Shown here in pieces: positions 35,126-44,119 of a stretch of DNA of 64,000 nt. A program made the translations under genes and the position numbers. This stretch comes from Cellulomonas phragmiteti (lineage in GTDB: Bacteria > Actinomycetota > Actinomycetes > Actinomycetales > Cellulomonadaceae): positions 124,001 through 188,000 of the forward strand of contig NZ_BONP01000004.1 in the NCBI RefSeq assembly GCF_016862775.1. Direction: 5' to 3'. The notes under the pieces are model-generated. The model was given only the letters and a program-made list of their open reading frames with translations. It ran no database searches and was not told the origin of the DNA. Numbering within the stretch: position 1 is the first letter of the stretch; every line of letters starts with the position of its first letter.

Positions 35126-36106
35126 ATGGCGCGCGAGTCGAGTCCCACCGCCCGAGCGCTCCTGGCTCTGGAGGCGATCCAGGCCTGTCCCGGCATCACC
35201 GCCGACGCGCTCGCGGCACGGCTCGGCGTCTCCGAGCGCGCGGCGCGGCGCTACGTGGCGGTCCTCCGCGAGGCCGGCATCTCCGTCGAGTCGCTGCGCG
35301 GGCGGTTCGGCGGCTACCGGGCAGGACGCGGTGTCCGTCTGCCACCACTGATGTTCAGCGCCACCGAGGCGCTCCACCTGGTCATGGCCGTGCTGGACGG
35401 TCACCACGACGTCCGTGACGGGTCCGGTCCGGTCGCCGGCGCACTCGGCAAGATCGTCCGCGCCCTGCCGCACGGCGTCGCGACCCAGGTGGAGGCGCTG
35501 CGCCTGGCGGCGGCGCCGGCCCTCGACCTGGCGGCCGTCCGTCCCGACCCGTCGACGACCGCAGCGCTCGTGGAGGCGTGCGCGGAGCGCCGACGCGTCC
35601 GGCTCCGCTACCGCTCGGACGCCGGATCGGAGTGGGACCTCGACGCCGACCCCTGGGCGGTCGTCGTGCGGCACGGGCGGTGGTACCTGCTGTGCTGGTC
35701 GCACCGCAGCGGCGCCGTGCGCACCCTGCGCGTCGACCGGGTGCGCTCGACGACGACGCTGCCCGACACCTTCGACCCGCCCGCGGACCTCGATCCGGTG
35801 AGGATGCTCGAGGAGCACCTCGCCGTCGGGTGGGAGTACGACGTGGACGTCCTCATCGATGCCGAGGTCGATGCCGTCCGGCAGTACCTGCCCCGGTCCC
35901 TCGGGCGGCTGGAGCCGTCCGGGGGGACGGCGACGCGGCTGACCGGCACCACGGGCAACCCGTACTGGTACGCCGAGCAGCTCACGGTCATCCCCGTGGG
36001 CTTCGAGGTCGTCGGCGGGCCGGAGCTGCGCCAGACGACACGCCGGCTCGGTGAGCGACTGCTCGCGGCGACGGGTGGGGGGTCCGGGGGTGACCCCGGG
36101 CGATGA
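35126..36106 (+). CDS. WYL-domain transcriptional regulator
   Basis: 326 residues; ATG 35126 is used, with TTG 35114 as an alternative start. Residues about 5-60 form a winged HTH (ADALAARLGVSERAARRYVAVL) followed by FGGYRAG. The WYL domain lies at about 150-225 and includes VVVRHGRWYLLCWSHRSGAVRTLRVDRV, and a WCX-type C-terminal region follows (VRQYLPRSLGRLEP). Such proteins sense ligands or nucleic acids and control DNA-damage, defence or metabolic genes. It is paired head to head with the DinB gene across about 50 bases. Confidence 0.85.
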   Translation: MARESSPTARALLALEAIQACPGITADALAARLGVSERAARRYVAVLREAGISVESLRGRFGGYRAGRGVRLPPLMFSATEALHLVMAVLDGHHDVRDGSGPVAGALGKIVRALPHGVATQVEALRLAAAPALDLAAVRPDPSTTAALVEACAERRRVRLRYRSDAGSEWDLDADPWAVVVRHGRWYLLCWSHRSGAVRTLRVDRVRSTTTLPDTFDPPADLDPVRMLEEHLAVGWEYDVDVLIDAEVDAVRQYLPRSLGRLEPSGGTATRLTGTTGNPYWYAEQLTVIPVGFEVVGGPELRQTTRRLGERLLAATGGGSGGDPGR

Positions 36107-36109
36107 AGC

Positions 36110-37029
36110 TCACGTGCCTGGCCGTCCTCCCGTGCTGGCGACGCGTTCGTCGACCGCCGTGACGAGCTGCTGCTCGATCTGACTCGCTGATTCAGCCGCC
36201 CCAGGGTCGCACCTGGCGATCGCCAACGCGACGGCCTGGGTGTACTCGTCCTCGTCGTCCTCCCACGCCAGCGCCAGGGCCTCCAACGCCGGCAGCAGCA
36301 CGGGGTCCGCGAGCTCTGCCGCCGCCTCGAGCGCCACCAGCTCGACGGGCTGGTCCGGCTCCTCGATCCGGGCCCGGACTCGGACCAGCGCCTCGGGGGA
36401 CACGCCCGGCGGGCCAGCCCCAGCAGCGCTTCCGCTGCCGTCTCGGGGTCCTCGTCGTCCAGCCGCGCGATCAGGGCGGCACGGATTGCGGGCGAGTCCT
36501 GCGACCACGGAGAGCCGAGGCCGAACGTCGCCCAGTCACGTACCCGGGGGTCGGTGTCCGACGAGAGCGTGATCAAGGCACCGAGACCCTGCTCGGTCGG
36601 ACGGTCGCCGTACGACATGCCCGGCACGGACATCGCCACCGCCAGCCGCACGCCGGGAGCCGGGTCCCCCGCGAACGACAGCAGCGCGTCGAGCCACGCG
36701 GCGTCCTCCGCCTTGCCCAGGGCGCCGACCAGGTCCCCGCGGACGTCGTCGTCCCGCTCCGCGCGGGCCGCACGCAGCACCTCGGGGAGCACGCGCGCGC
36801 CGTGGGGTCGTCCCTGCGGGTACCCGAACTGTCCGAGGACCCACCCAGCGGCCTGTCGGTGCCACGGGTCGTCGTGCGACAGCGCGCTCAGAGCCAGCTC
36901 GAGGACGGACTCCTCCGCCTCGACCTGGAGCTGTGCGACCAGCGCCGCTGCCTCGTCGTCCACCTCAGCGTCCTCGAGCTCCTGCCCCAGCGCGAGCAGC
37001 CGTACCCACCCTGCGTCGACGTCAGGCAC
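36110..37029 (-). pseudogene. HEAT-repeat protein gene interrupted by a one-base frameshift
   Basis: From GTG 37029 the frame encodes HEAT-like helices (WHRQAAGWVLGQFGYPQGRP, VRLAVAMSVPGMSYG, DPRVRDWATFGLGSPWSQDS, AAEALLGLARR). Near 36405-36407 the continuation GVSPEALVRVRARIEEPDQP and its following helices to the stop at 36110 lie one frame away. Adding a single G to the GGG run (CCC on the plus strand) restores one continuous protein of about 305 residues. It is either a recent mutation or a base-calling error. The intact protein would be a soluble adaptor of unknown role. Confidence 0.7.
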
Positions 37030-37157
37030 GAGGCCGACGGTATCGCGCACGCTCCGACGCGGCGCCGACGCGCGTGCGTGTCCCAGCCCTCGACCGCGCG
37101 GGCCTGGGACAGGGCCGCCCCTGGAGAAGTCGCCTCGCCCGCGGCAGTACGCGTCAC

Positions 37158-37201
37158 CTCCGGGAGGAGTACGCGGCGACTCCGGGAGGAGTACGTGGCG
37201 A
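37158..37201. repeat. Two tandem 22-bp direct repeats in a 398-bp gene-free stretch
   Basis: CTCCGGGAGGAGTACGCGGC plus two more bases is followed immediately by a second copy with one mismatch (CGG to TGG). They lie in the gap 37030-37427, in which I see no coding sequence. Their position, 227 bases before the amidohydrolase start, allows a regulator site. Confidence 0.6.
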
Positions 37202-37427
37202 CCGCGGCCCGGCGTCATCGTGGTGGACACCACCCAGTCATCGGAGTTCTGGTGCCTGGTCGTCCAGATTGCACAGCTGTCGAGCGGCAGCTGCGAGAGC
37301 GATGTCATCCGACGCTGACGACGCATGCCGGTCGATGTGAGCGTCGCGGACCCGGGCGGGTACGCGAGGACCCCGGTTGTCGGTCTTCACGGTCACCGCA
37401 CACCACACCACGGGAGGACCTGCACAC

Positions 37428-38570
37428 ATGAATCCGATCGAACGAGGACCAGCGCAACCGTCGATGGGGCGCCGCGGGTTTCTCGCAGGCGCGGTCGCAC
37501 TCGGCGCCGGCGTCGGACTGTCCGCGACGGCACTCGCGTCGTGCACCGCCGCCCCGAGGGGCCAGGACATCTCGCTCCGTGACCAGGACCTGAAGTTCAT
37601 CGGTGCGGAGGAGACCTTCACGACTCCCGAGCTGCTGACGCTGAACTCCATCAACGAGGACCACATCGCGTTCCTCGAGGAGATCGGCCTCGCAGATCTG
37701 GGCGAGCGCCGCATCGGTGACATGGACGAGGGAGGGCTGAACGTCCAGATCCTGTCTGCGCACACGCCGTCGGTGCAGAACGTCCCGGGGCAAGAGGGGA
37801 TCGACCTCGCCCATCTTCTCAACCGGCGGCTCGTGGACGGGCCGATGGCCAGCTATCCCGGACGCTTCCAGGCCTTCGCGACCTTGCCGTTGCAGAGCCC
37901 GGAGGCAGCGGCGGACGAGCTGGAGCGCTCGGTGCGGGACGACGGGTTCCTGGGCGCACTGACCAACGGGCACATCGCGAAGAAGTACCTCGACCATCCC
38001 GAGTTCGAGCCCGTCCTGGCGCGTGCCGAGGCACTCGACGTGCCGATCTACCTGCATCCCGGCTACCCGACCGACGAGGTCTTCCAGACCTACTACAGCA
38101 CGACGCGTTCGGAGTACACGAAGGAGTACCAGGACTACATCTTCAGCGGATCCGGATACGGCTGGCACCAGGAGGTGCTGACCCAGTGCATCCGGATGAT
38201 CGCGTACGGGGTCTTCGACAGGTTCCCCAAGCTGAAGATCATCGTGGGCCACATGGGCGAAGGTCTTCCGTTCTACTACGAGCGGATCGCCCAGGACATG
38301 GGCGAGCCGACCGAGGACTCGCTCGAGAAGCCCTTCGAGCAGTACTTCCAGGACAACTTCTGGTTCACGACCAGCGCGTTCTTCCAGGACGACCTGCTCC
38401 ATCTCCTGCTGAAGTACATCAGTGTTGATCGAGTGCTGTTCGCGACGGACTACCCCTTCGCGGGCATCAAGGAGGGCACCGACTGGTTCCGAGCGGTCGA
38501 TCTGCCGCGTGAGGACAAGGAGAAGATCGCGTTCCGCAATGCTGAGAAGCTGTTCGGCATCACGGTCTGA
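37428..38570 (+). CDS. Tat-exported amidohydrolase-2 family lipoprotein
   Basis: 380 residues, ATG 37428 behind GGGAGGA. A twin-arginine signal (GRRGFLAGAVALGAG) ends in a lipobox LASC with Cys39. The domain resembles gamma-resorcylate decarboxylase/ACMSD enzymes: LHPGYP (His210), VGHMGEGLPFYYERI (His275), FATDYPFAG (Asp341). The N-terminal metal motif, ExH in the family, reads EETF here, so His is replaced by Thr63. Metal binding or chemistry may differ, or activity may be lost. Codons are less GC-rich than in neighbours (about 57-60% in sampled lines), suggesting transfer. Substrate unknown. Confidence 0.8.
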   Translation: MNPIERGPAQPSMGRRGFLAGAVALGAGVGLSATALASCTAAPRGQDISLRDQDLKFIGAEETFTTPELLTLNSINEDHIAFLEEIGLADLGERRIGDMDEGGLNVQILSAHTPSVQNVPGQEGIDLAHLLNRRLVDGPMASYPGRFQAFATLPLQSPEAAADELERSVRDDGFLGALTNGHIAKKYLDHPEFEPVLARAEALDVPIYLHPGYPTDEVFQTYYSTTRSEYTKEYQDYIFSGSGYGWHQEVLTQCIRMIAYGVFDRFPKLKIIVGHMGEGLPFYYERIAQDMGEPTEDSLEKPFEQYFQDNFWFTTSAFFQDDLLHLLLKYISVDRVLFATDYPFAGIKEGTDWFRAVDLPREDKEKIAFRNAEKLFGITV

Positions 38571-38606
38571 CGTCATGACCCTCGGGTCGTTCGGCAGGTG
38601 CCTGTC

Positions 38607-38631
38607 CTGACCGCGCCGACGCCGCGGTCAG
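38607..38631. terminator. Hairpin between convergent genes
   Basis: CTGACCGCG - 7 bases - CGCGGTCAG, a 9-bp perfect stem that includes the stop codon of the antiporter gene. Confidence 0.5.
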
Positions 38632-40259
38632 CCCGGTGGCAGGCCCTGCGTGGCGTCCGGGTCCGGTGCGTGCGGGGCCCCCTCGCGGAACATGAGCACC
38701 TCGGCCGCGTGGTCGGCGAGCGCGGTGCCGGCCGAGCCGTACAGGTGGAAGACGGCGTCCGCGCCGTGCCGGCGCAGCTCCGCGACGTCGTCGTCGTACC
38801 GGGCGACGGCAGCGACCTTGCCCGTGAAGCCGGCCGCGTGCAGGCGTGCCAGCGCGATGAGGTTGGCGTTGTGGAACGGCATCGCGAGCACCACGGCCTG
38901 CACCTGCCCCGCTCGTTCGACGCGACCCCAGAACTCGACGTCGGTCGCGTCGGCGCGGAGCACCTCGAACCCCTGCTCACCGAGCTCGGCGACACGGGCG
39001 GGGTCGTGCTCGACGCCCACGACGGACAGCCCGTACCCGTCGCGCAGCCGGACGTACGTCGCTGCGCCGATGCGGCCGAGGCCGAGCACGAGCGCGTCGG
39101 CCCTGCCGACGTCGACGAGCCGGTCGTCGGGGTGGAGCTGGGCGGTGCTGTGGTGCGGCAGGAGCCGGACCATCCGGGCGGCCAGCTCCACTCCGCGGCG
39201 GTTGAGGAGGGCCGAGACGGCGAAGCTCATGGCGACGGCCAGCGAGATGACCACGACCCACCGGTCACCCAGCAGCCCGACGGACGCGCCGACCGCCGCG
39301 ACGATGATCCCGAACTCCGAGAAGTTGGCGAGCACGAGCGCGGCGAGGAACGCCGTGCGCCTGCGCAGTCGCATCGCCCACAGCAGCACGGCGTAGAACG
39401 CGACCTGGGCCGGCAGGACGGCGAGCAGCGCGAGTGCGACGAGGACCTCGTCGAGCCCCGGGATCCCGTGCAGGCCGATCTGCAGGAAGAACGCGACGAG
39501 CAAGAGGTCCTTGAAGGTCATGAGCGACCGCGAGAGGTCCGACGCCCGGGGGTTCTTGGCCAGGAGCACGCCCATGACGAGGGCGCCCAGCTCGCCGTGC
39601 ACGCCGACCGCCTCGAACAGCCCCCAGCCCACCGCCACCGCGACGCTCACGCCGAACAGGGCCTGGAGCTCGCCGTGCCCGATGCGGTCCCACACCCGGT
39701 GCAGTGGTCGTGCGGCCGGGACGAGCAGGACCAGTGCGAATGCCCACGGGCTCGGCACCTTCCCGCCGGCGATCGCCATGAAGACCACGGCCGCGACGTC
39801 CTGCACCACGAGCAGCCCGACGGCGATCCGGCCGTACAGCGACGTCGCGTCCGACCGGTCCTCGAGGACCTTGACGACGAGCACCGTCGAGGAGAACGAC
39901 AGCGCGAACCCCACGAGCGCGAGGCCGCCCAGCGGCTCGCCGGCGACGAGGGCCGGGCCGATCACGGCGAGCAGGCCGAGGAACCCGAGCCCGACCGCCG
40001 TCGAGAGCACCATGTGGACGGACGCGGTGAGCCAGATCTCGCGGCGCAGGAGGGTGCGCGCGTCGAACTTCAGACCGATCGCGAACAGCAGCAGGACCAC
40101 GCCGATCTCGGCGACGTGCTCGAGACCGTCGGGCGCGGGGGCGTCCAGCGCTCCGAGGGCGAAGCCTGCGGCGAGGTACCCGACGAGCGGCGGCAGCCGG
40201 ACGGCCGACGCGAGCAGGCCGCCGACGAGGGCGGCCACGATGTACAGCGCCAGCTCCAT
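38628..40259 (-). CDS. CPA2 (KefB-type) cation/proton antiporter with TrkA-N domain
   Basis: 543 residues, ATG 40259. About twelve membrane helices fill residues 1-375 (PPLVGYLAAGFALGALDAP, FALSFSSTVLVVKVLEDRSD, VGLLVVQDVAAVVFMAIAGG). A cytosolic RCK/TrkA-N domain (about 400-520) has ALVLGLGRIGAATYVRLRD as its nucleotide-binding loop and VVGVEHDPARVAELGEQGFE. It is expected to move K+ or Na+ against H+ under NAD(H) control. The C-terminal segment is short and acidic. It is monocistronic. Confidence 0.9.
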   Translation of the reverse strand: MELALYIVAALVGGLLASAVRLPPLVGYLAAGFALGALDAPAPDGLEHVAEIGVVLLLFAIGLKFDARTLLRREIWLTASVHMVLSTAVGLGFLGLLAVIGPALVAGEPLGGLALVGFALSFSSTVLVVKVLEDRSDATSLYGRIAVGLLVVQDVAAVVFMAIAGGKVPSPWAFALVLLVPAARPLHRVWDRIGHGELQALFGVSVAVAVGWGLFEAVGVHGELGALVMGVLLAKNPRASDLSRSLMTFKDLLLVAFFLQIGLHGIPGLDEVLVALALLAVLPAQVAFYAVLLWAMRLRRRTAFLAALVLANFSEFGIIVAAVGASVGLLGDRWVVVISLAVAMSFAVSALLNRRGVELAARMVRLLPHHSTAQLHPDDRLVDVGRADALVLGLGRIGAATYVRLRDGYGLSVVGVEHDPARVAELGEQGFEVLRADATDVEFWGRVERAGQVQAVVLAMPFHNANLIALARLHAAGFTGKVAAVARYDDDVAELRRHGADAVFHLYGSAGTALADHAAEVLMFREGAPHAPDPDATQGLPPG

Positions 40260-40387
40260 GCCGCTCCTCCCCCGGGGTGGGCGGCCATCATCGCGCGCCC
40301 CCCGGGGCCTGCGGAACCCGCGCTCAGCCGACGGTGCGCGGCAGCACGACGGTGTCGTCCAGCGGGGTGGCTGGCAAACTCCCGCCC

Positions 40388-40999
40388 ATGGTGAGCGTGC
40401 TGATCGTGGACCTGGATGGCGTGTTGCGGCACTGGGGTGCGGAGCTGGCCACGCAGACGGAGCAGCGGCACGGGCTGGCCCTTGGCTCCATCCACGCGGC
40501 GGCGTTCGACCCGGGCCTGCTCCGTCCCGCCCTCACCGGGCACGTCAGCGATGAGGAGTGGCGCGCACGGATCGCCCAGCGGTTGAGCGTCGAGCACGGC
40601 GTCGACGCGACCGGTGCCGTCGCGGAGTGGTCCCGGCCGTGCGGACGCGTCGACTCCGAGGTGCTCCACCTGCTGCGCCGGCAACGGCAGCAGCGGCGAG
40701 TCGCCGTGCTGACGAACGCCACCACCCGCCTGCACGCCGACCTGGCCCTGCTCGGCCTTGACTCAGAGGTCGACGCGGTCTTCTCCAGCGCCGAGCTGGG
40801 CGTCGCCAAGCCCGATCCGGAGGTCTTCAGGCGCACCTGCGCCAGCCTGGGCGTGGCGCCGGCTGGCTGTGCCTTCGTCGATGACAGCCCGGAGAACGTG
40901 CACGCCGCGGTCGCGCTGGGCATGAGCGGACACCTCTACCGCACTGCGCACGACCTCAGCGTGTTCCTCGACGGTCTGCCCTCGGCATCTGCGTGCTGA
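40388..40999 (+). CDS. HAD-superfamily hydrolase
   Basis: 203 residues. Motif I is IVDLDGVLRHW (nucleophile and acid Asp), motif II the Thr of VLTNATTRL, motif III the Lys of GVAKPDPEVFRRT, motif IV FVDDSPENVHAA. A helical cap lies between motifs I and II (about 20-85). It is a phosphatase or dehalogenase-like enzyme of unknown substrate. Single gene. Confidence 0.88.
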   Translation: MVSVLIVDLDGVLRHWGAELATQTEQRHGLALGSIHAAAFDPGLLRPALTGHVSDEEWRARIAQRLSVEHGVDATGAVAEWSRPCGRVDSEVLHLLRRQRQQRRVAVLTNATTRLHADLALLGLDSEVDAVFSSAELGVAKPDPEVFRRTCASLGVAPAGCAFVDDSPENVHAAVALGMSGHLYRTAHDLSVFLDGLPSASAC

Positions 41000-41117
41000 C
41001 CCCCGTGGCTGACGGCGCGTTCGCGACACGCCCCCAGGACGGGACGTGTCCCAGGTCGTGGAGGGCAGCGTCTACCGGGATCGGTGACCGGTTCAGCGCC
41101 GTGCCACGCTGGTGCGC

Positions 41118-41702
41118 ATGATCGACGACTTCGCCAAGGCCTACCTCCACGAGGACCTGCGCTGGGCGCGTCGCTCGATCCTGGCCAAGGTGGAGGGCCT
41201 GTCGGAGTACGACCGCCGACGGCCGCTCACGAGAACAGGTACCAACCTGCTCGGTCTCGTCAAGCACCTCACCGTCTCAGAGGCGCGGTACCTCGGGGAC
41301 GTCCTCGGTCGGCCCTTCCCGCAGAGCGTGCCTCGGTTCGACGACCCGCACTTCGCCAACCGCGACTCCCTGTGGGTGACCGAGCAGGAGTCGTACGCCG
41401 AGGTCATCGACGGGTACCAGCGGGCCTGTCGCCACGCCGACGCCACGATCGACGCGCTGCCGATCGATGCCGCCTGCTCCGTGCCGTGGTGGCCGCAGCC
41501 CGACGCGAAGCTGTTCAACGTGATGGTGCACGTCCTGACCGAGACCAACCGCCACGCTGGGCACGCAGACATCCTGCGCGAGCAGATCGACGGCGCCGTC
41601 GGCGCGGGGACGCCGACCGCGTCAGCACTCGACGAGGCCGGTTGGGCCGCGCACCGGTCGAAGGTCGAGGAGGCAGCTCGGGCGGCCGGTTCGCTCAGCT
41701 GA
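41118..41702 (+). CDS. DinB-superfamily (DUF664) protein
   Basis: 194 residues from ATG 41118 (GTG 41112 also possible). LLGLVKHLTVSEARYLGDVL holds the first metal His and HVLTETNRHAGHADILREQIDG the HxxxH pair. It is the second member of this family in the window and differs in sequence from the one at 34.5 kb. Role unknown; thiol-dependent transfer or detoxification is typical of relatives. Confidence 0.85.
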   Translation: MIDDFAKAYLHEDLRWARRSILAKVEGLSEYDRRRPLTRTGTNLLGLVKHLTVSEARYLGDVLGRPFPQSVPRFDDPHFANRDSLWVTEQESYAEVIDGYQRACRHADATIDALPIDAACSVPWWPQPDAKLFNVMVHVLTETNRHAGHADILREQIDGAVGAGTPTASALDEAGWAAHRSKVEEAARAAGSLS

Positions 41703-41822
41703 GCCAACGAGCCGCCACCCGAACGCGACGCCGGACGCGGGCCGAGGATGCGCGCGGACACGGAAGCGCCACGGCGAAGGTGGACGAGGTGCTGCTCGTC
41801 AGGTCGGGACCGCGCGCGGCTA

Positions 41823-42049
41823 CCCTGCCCCGGCCACGCGTGGACGGACCTGACCGTGCTGCCGAGAGTGCGAGAGTCGTTGGACCCGTGGCTGATCGAC
41901 GAGCCGTGGTCCAGCCAGACGGGTCGGCCGTCGGCGGGGACGGGCTCGCGCGGGGCGTCGGCGCGGAGCTCGACCAGCGTCGCGAGCTCGTTGTGCGGCA
42001 GCCACAGCTCGACGGTCTCGGGGCGCGGGTCTGCCGTTCCGTATCCTGC
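41823..42049 (-). pseudogene. Remnant of an SGNH/GDSL esterase
   Basis: One minus-strand frame reads ETVELWLPHNELATLVELRA, then VWLDHGSSISHGSN: the start of an actinobacterial SGNH hydrolase with the nucleophile-Ser region. It then runs into unrelated codons and a stop. No start codon or remaining SGNH blocks are present, so only a decayed fragment is left in this 350-base gap. Its 5' side faces the SDR gene, which may once have been a divergent partner. Confidence 0.5.
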
Positions 42050-42054
42050 GAGTC

Positions 42055-43053
42055 ATGGCACTGCGCGCACTGTTCATCGGTGGGACCGGCATCATCAGCA
42101 CGGAGGCGGCCCGGCGGGCGGTCGCCGACGGCGTCGAGCTCACCCTGCTCAACCGCGGACGGTCCTCGACACGGGCCGTCCCCGAGGGTGCGCGCGTCCT
42201 GCACGCCGACGTCCGCGACCCGCAGTCCGTCCGGTCCGTACTGGGCGACCTCGAGTTCGACGCCGTCGTCGAGTTCATGGCGTTCACCCCCGACCACGTC
42301 CAGGCCGACCTCGATCTGTTCACCGGCCGCACCGGTCAGTACGTGTTCATCAGCTCCGCGTCGGCGTACCAGACGCCACCCACCCACCTGCCCGTCGTCG
42401 AGTCGACGCCGCTGCGCAACCCCTTCTGGGAGTACTCCCGGAACAAGATCGCGTGCGAGGACCTCCTCGTCGCCGCGTACCGCGAGACCGGCCTGCCGAT
42501 GACGATCGTGCGCCCGTCGCACACCTACGACGCGACGCTCGTCCCGATGGACGGCGGCTGGACGGTCGTCGACCGGATGCGCCGCGGCCTGGAGGTCGTC
42601 GTCCCCGGGGACGGGACGTCCCGGTGGACCCTCACGCACAGCGCCGACGTCGCCGTCGGGCTGGTCGGGCTGCTGGGGCGTGAGGAGGCGATCGGCGAGG
42701 CGTTCCACATCACCGGCGACGAGGCGCCGACGTGGGACCAGATCTACCGTGCGATGGCCCGCGCGGCCGGTGTCGACGAGCCGCGCCTCGTGCACGTCGC
42801 GTCCGAGGCGATCGCCGCCGCCGACCCGGACCTGGGCGCCGGGATCCTCGGTGACAAGGCGCACACCATGATCTTCGACAACGCGAAGATCCGGCGGCTA
42901 GTCCCGCAGTTCTGGCCCCGCATCCCCTTCGCGCAGGGGGCTCGCGACATCGTCGCCTGGCACGACGCGGACCCTGCGCGCCGGGTGGTCGACCCGCAGT
43001 TCGAGGCGCTCACGGAGCGTCTGCTGGAGGCGTACCGGCCGCGGCCCGTGTGA
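42055..43053 (+). CDS. Extended SDR / NAD-dependent epimerase family protein
   Basis: 332 residues, ATG 42055. ALFIGGTGIIS is the nucleotide-binding loop, VEFMAF and VFISSASAYQ lead to the YSRNK catalytic pair (about 128), and IVRPSHTYD follows. The arrangement resembles sugar-nucleotide epimerase or reductase relatives in actinobacteria. The 3' end overlaps the convergent saccharopine-dehydrogenase-like gene by 44 bases. It acts in the cytosol; substrate unknown. Confidence 0.85.
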   Translation: MALRALFIGGTGIISTEAARRAVADGVELTLLNRGRSSTRAVPEGARVLHADVRDPQSVRSVLGDLEFDAVVEFMAFTPDHVQADLDLFTGRTGQYVFISSASAYQTPPTHLPVVESTPLRNPFWEYSRNKIACEDLLVAAYRETGLPMTIVRPSHTYDATLVPMDGGWTVVDRMRRGLEVVVPGDGTSRWTLTHSADVAVGLVGLLGREEAIGEAFHITGDEAPTWDQIYRAMARAAGVDEPRLVHVASEAIAAADPDLGAGILGDKAHTMIFDNAKIRRLVPQFWPRIPFAQGARDIVAWHDADPARRVVDPQFEALTERLLEAYRPRPV

Positions 43054-44119
43054 CCGTCCGGCCGCCCGTCTGATCTCCGGGGAGCCGTCGAGAGGTAGGG
43101 GTCCCGCTGACCTCGATCCCGTCCTCGCCCGCCGCCAACGCGTCGAGCACGTCGGCGGCGTCGAACGCCGCGCCCGGCGCCAGCGCACCCGCACCGTGGT
43201 GACGTCCGTCGAGGAGGCGGACCGCCCCCTCGACGACGATCGGTGCGGTGATCGCGTAGATGTCGCGGCCGGCGGCCGTGGCCCTGCGGGTGTCCGAGCC
43301 GCGGCGGACGACGACGTCGACGACGAACCGCTGCGCGGAGCGGCCGCGCTCGTCCGTGGCGGACGGCGGGGGAGTGGTGTCGTCGTGCAGGTCGTCGAGC
43401 GGGTCGGTGTTGAGGTACGAGCGCAGGTCGCCGACCTGCACGTGCCGGTCGATGGTGAGCACCTCGGACAACGGGAGCTCGACCACCGAGCGGGTGCCGA
43501 GGGGCGCCGGGTACGTCCACTCGCGCGTCGGTGCAGGTGCCGTCAGCGCAGTCAGCACCCCGTCGCGGACGACCAGGCGGGTCGCGGTGTTGCGCTCGCC
43601 GGTCCGCCGGGTGCCGGCGGTCGGCCACCAGCGGTCCAGACCGATGGCCACCGTCACCTCGTCCGCGGACGGCGCGCCGTCGAGCGCGGCGGTGACCAGG
43701 AGGTCGGCGAGACCGCCGTAGAACGCCATGGCCGGCACGACCGTGAGGCCCGCCGCGCGCGCCGGGGTGTCGAGCGCGTCGTAGAGCGCCTGCACCGCGG
43801 GCTGCTCGGCCGTCACGTCGAGGTAGTGGGCGCCTGCCCCGACCGCCGCACGGGCCAGCGGCAGGGCGGTGTCCAGGAACGGTCCGGCGCAGTTGATCAC
43901 CACCGCGCAGCCGGCGACGGTGCGCAGCAGCCCGTCGGCGTCGTCGACGCTCGCCACCCGGCGCTCGAGCCCGGCGTGCCGGCGCGGCATCGCGGCGAGG
44001 CGGTCGGCGCTGCGGCCGGCGAGCACGGGGGTGAGCCGGCGTCGCACGAGCTCGTCCACGACGAAACGCCCAGTGTGACCTGCGGCGCCGTACACGAGGA
44101 CGCGCTCGGGAGGTGTCAT
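43010..44119 (-). CDS. Saccharopine-dehydrogenase-like (trans-acting enoyl reductase family) oxidoreductase
   Basis: 369 residues from ATG 44119. VLVYGAAGHTGRFVVDELVR is the Rossmann loop, then GRSADRLAAM, VINCAGPFLDTALPLARAAV, and HYLDVTAEQPAVQALYD, the typical start of saccharopine-dehydrogenase-like proteins. The middle contains MAFYGGLADLL. The last 30 residues are of low complexity and overlap the opposite gene, so the C-terminus may have shifted. No lysine-pathway genes are near; function unknown. Confidence 0.82.
   Translation of the reverse strand: MTPPERVLVYGAAGHTGRFVVDELVRRRLTPVLAGRSADRLAAMPRRHAGLERRVASVDDADGLLRTVAGCAVVINCAGPFLDTALPLARAAVGAGAHYLDVTAEQPAVQALYDALDTPARAAGLTVVPAMAFYGGLADLLVTAALDGAPSADEVTVAIGLDRWWPTAGTRRTGERNTATRLVVRDGVLTALTAPAPTREWTYPAPLGTRSVVELPLSEVLTIDRHVQVGDLRSYLNTDPLDDLHDDTTPPPSATDERGRSAQRFVVDVVVRRGSDTRRATAAGRDIYAITAPIVVEGAVRLLDGRHHGAGALAPGAAFDAADVLDALAAGEDGIEVSGTPTSRRLPGDQTGGRTVTRAAAGTPPADAP

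Noticed and set aside
38571..38606. Small frames between the amidohydrolase and antiporter genes.
   Set aside because: Too short, no ribosome-binding site, and they overlap the terminator hairpin.
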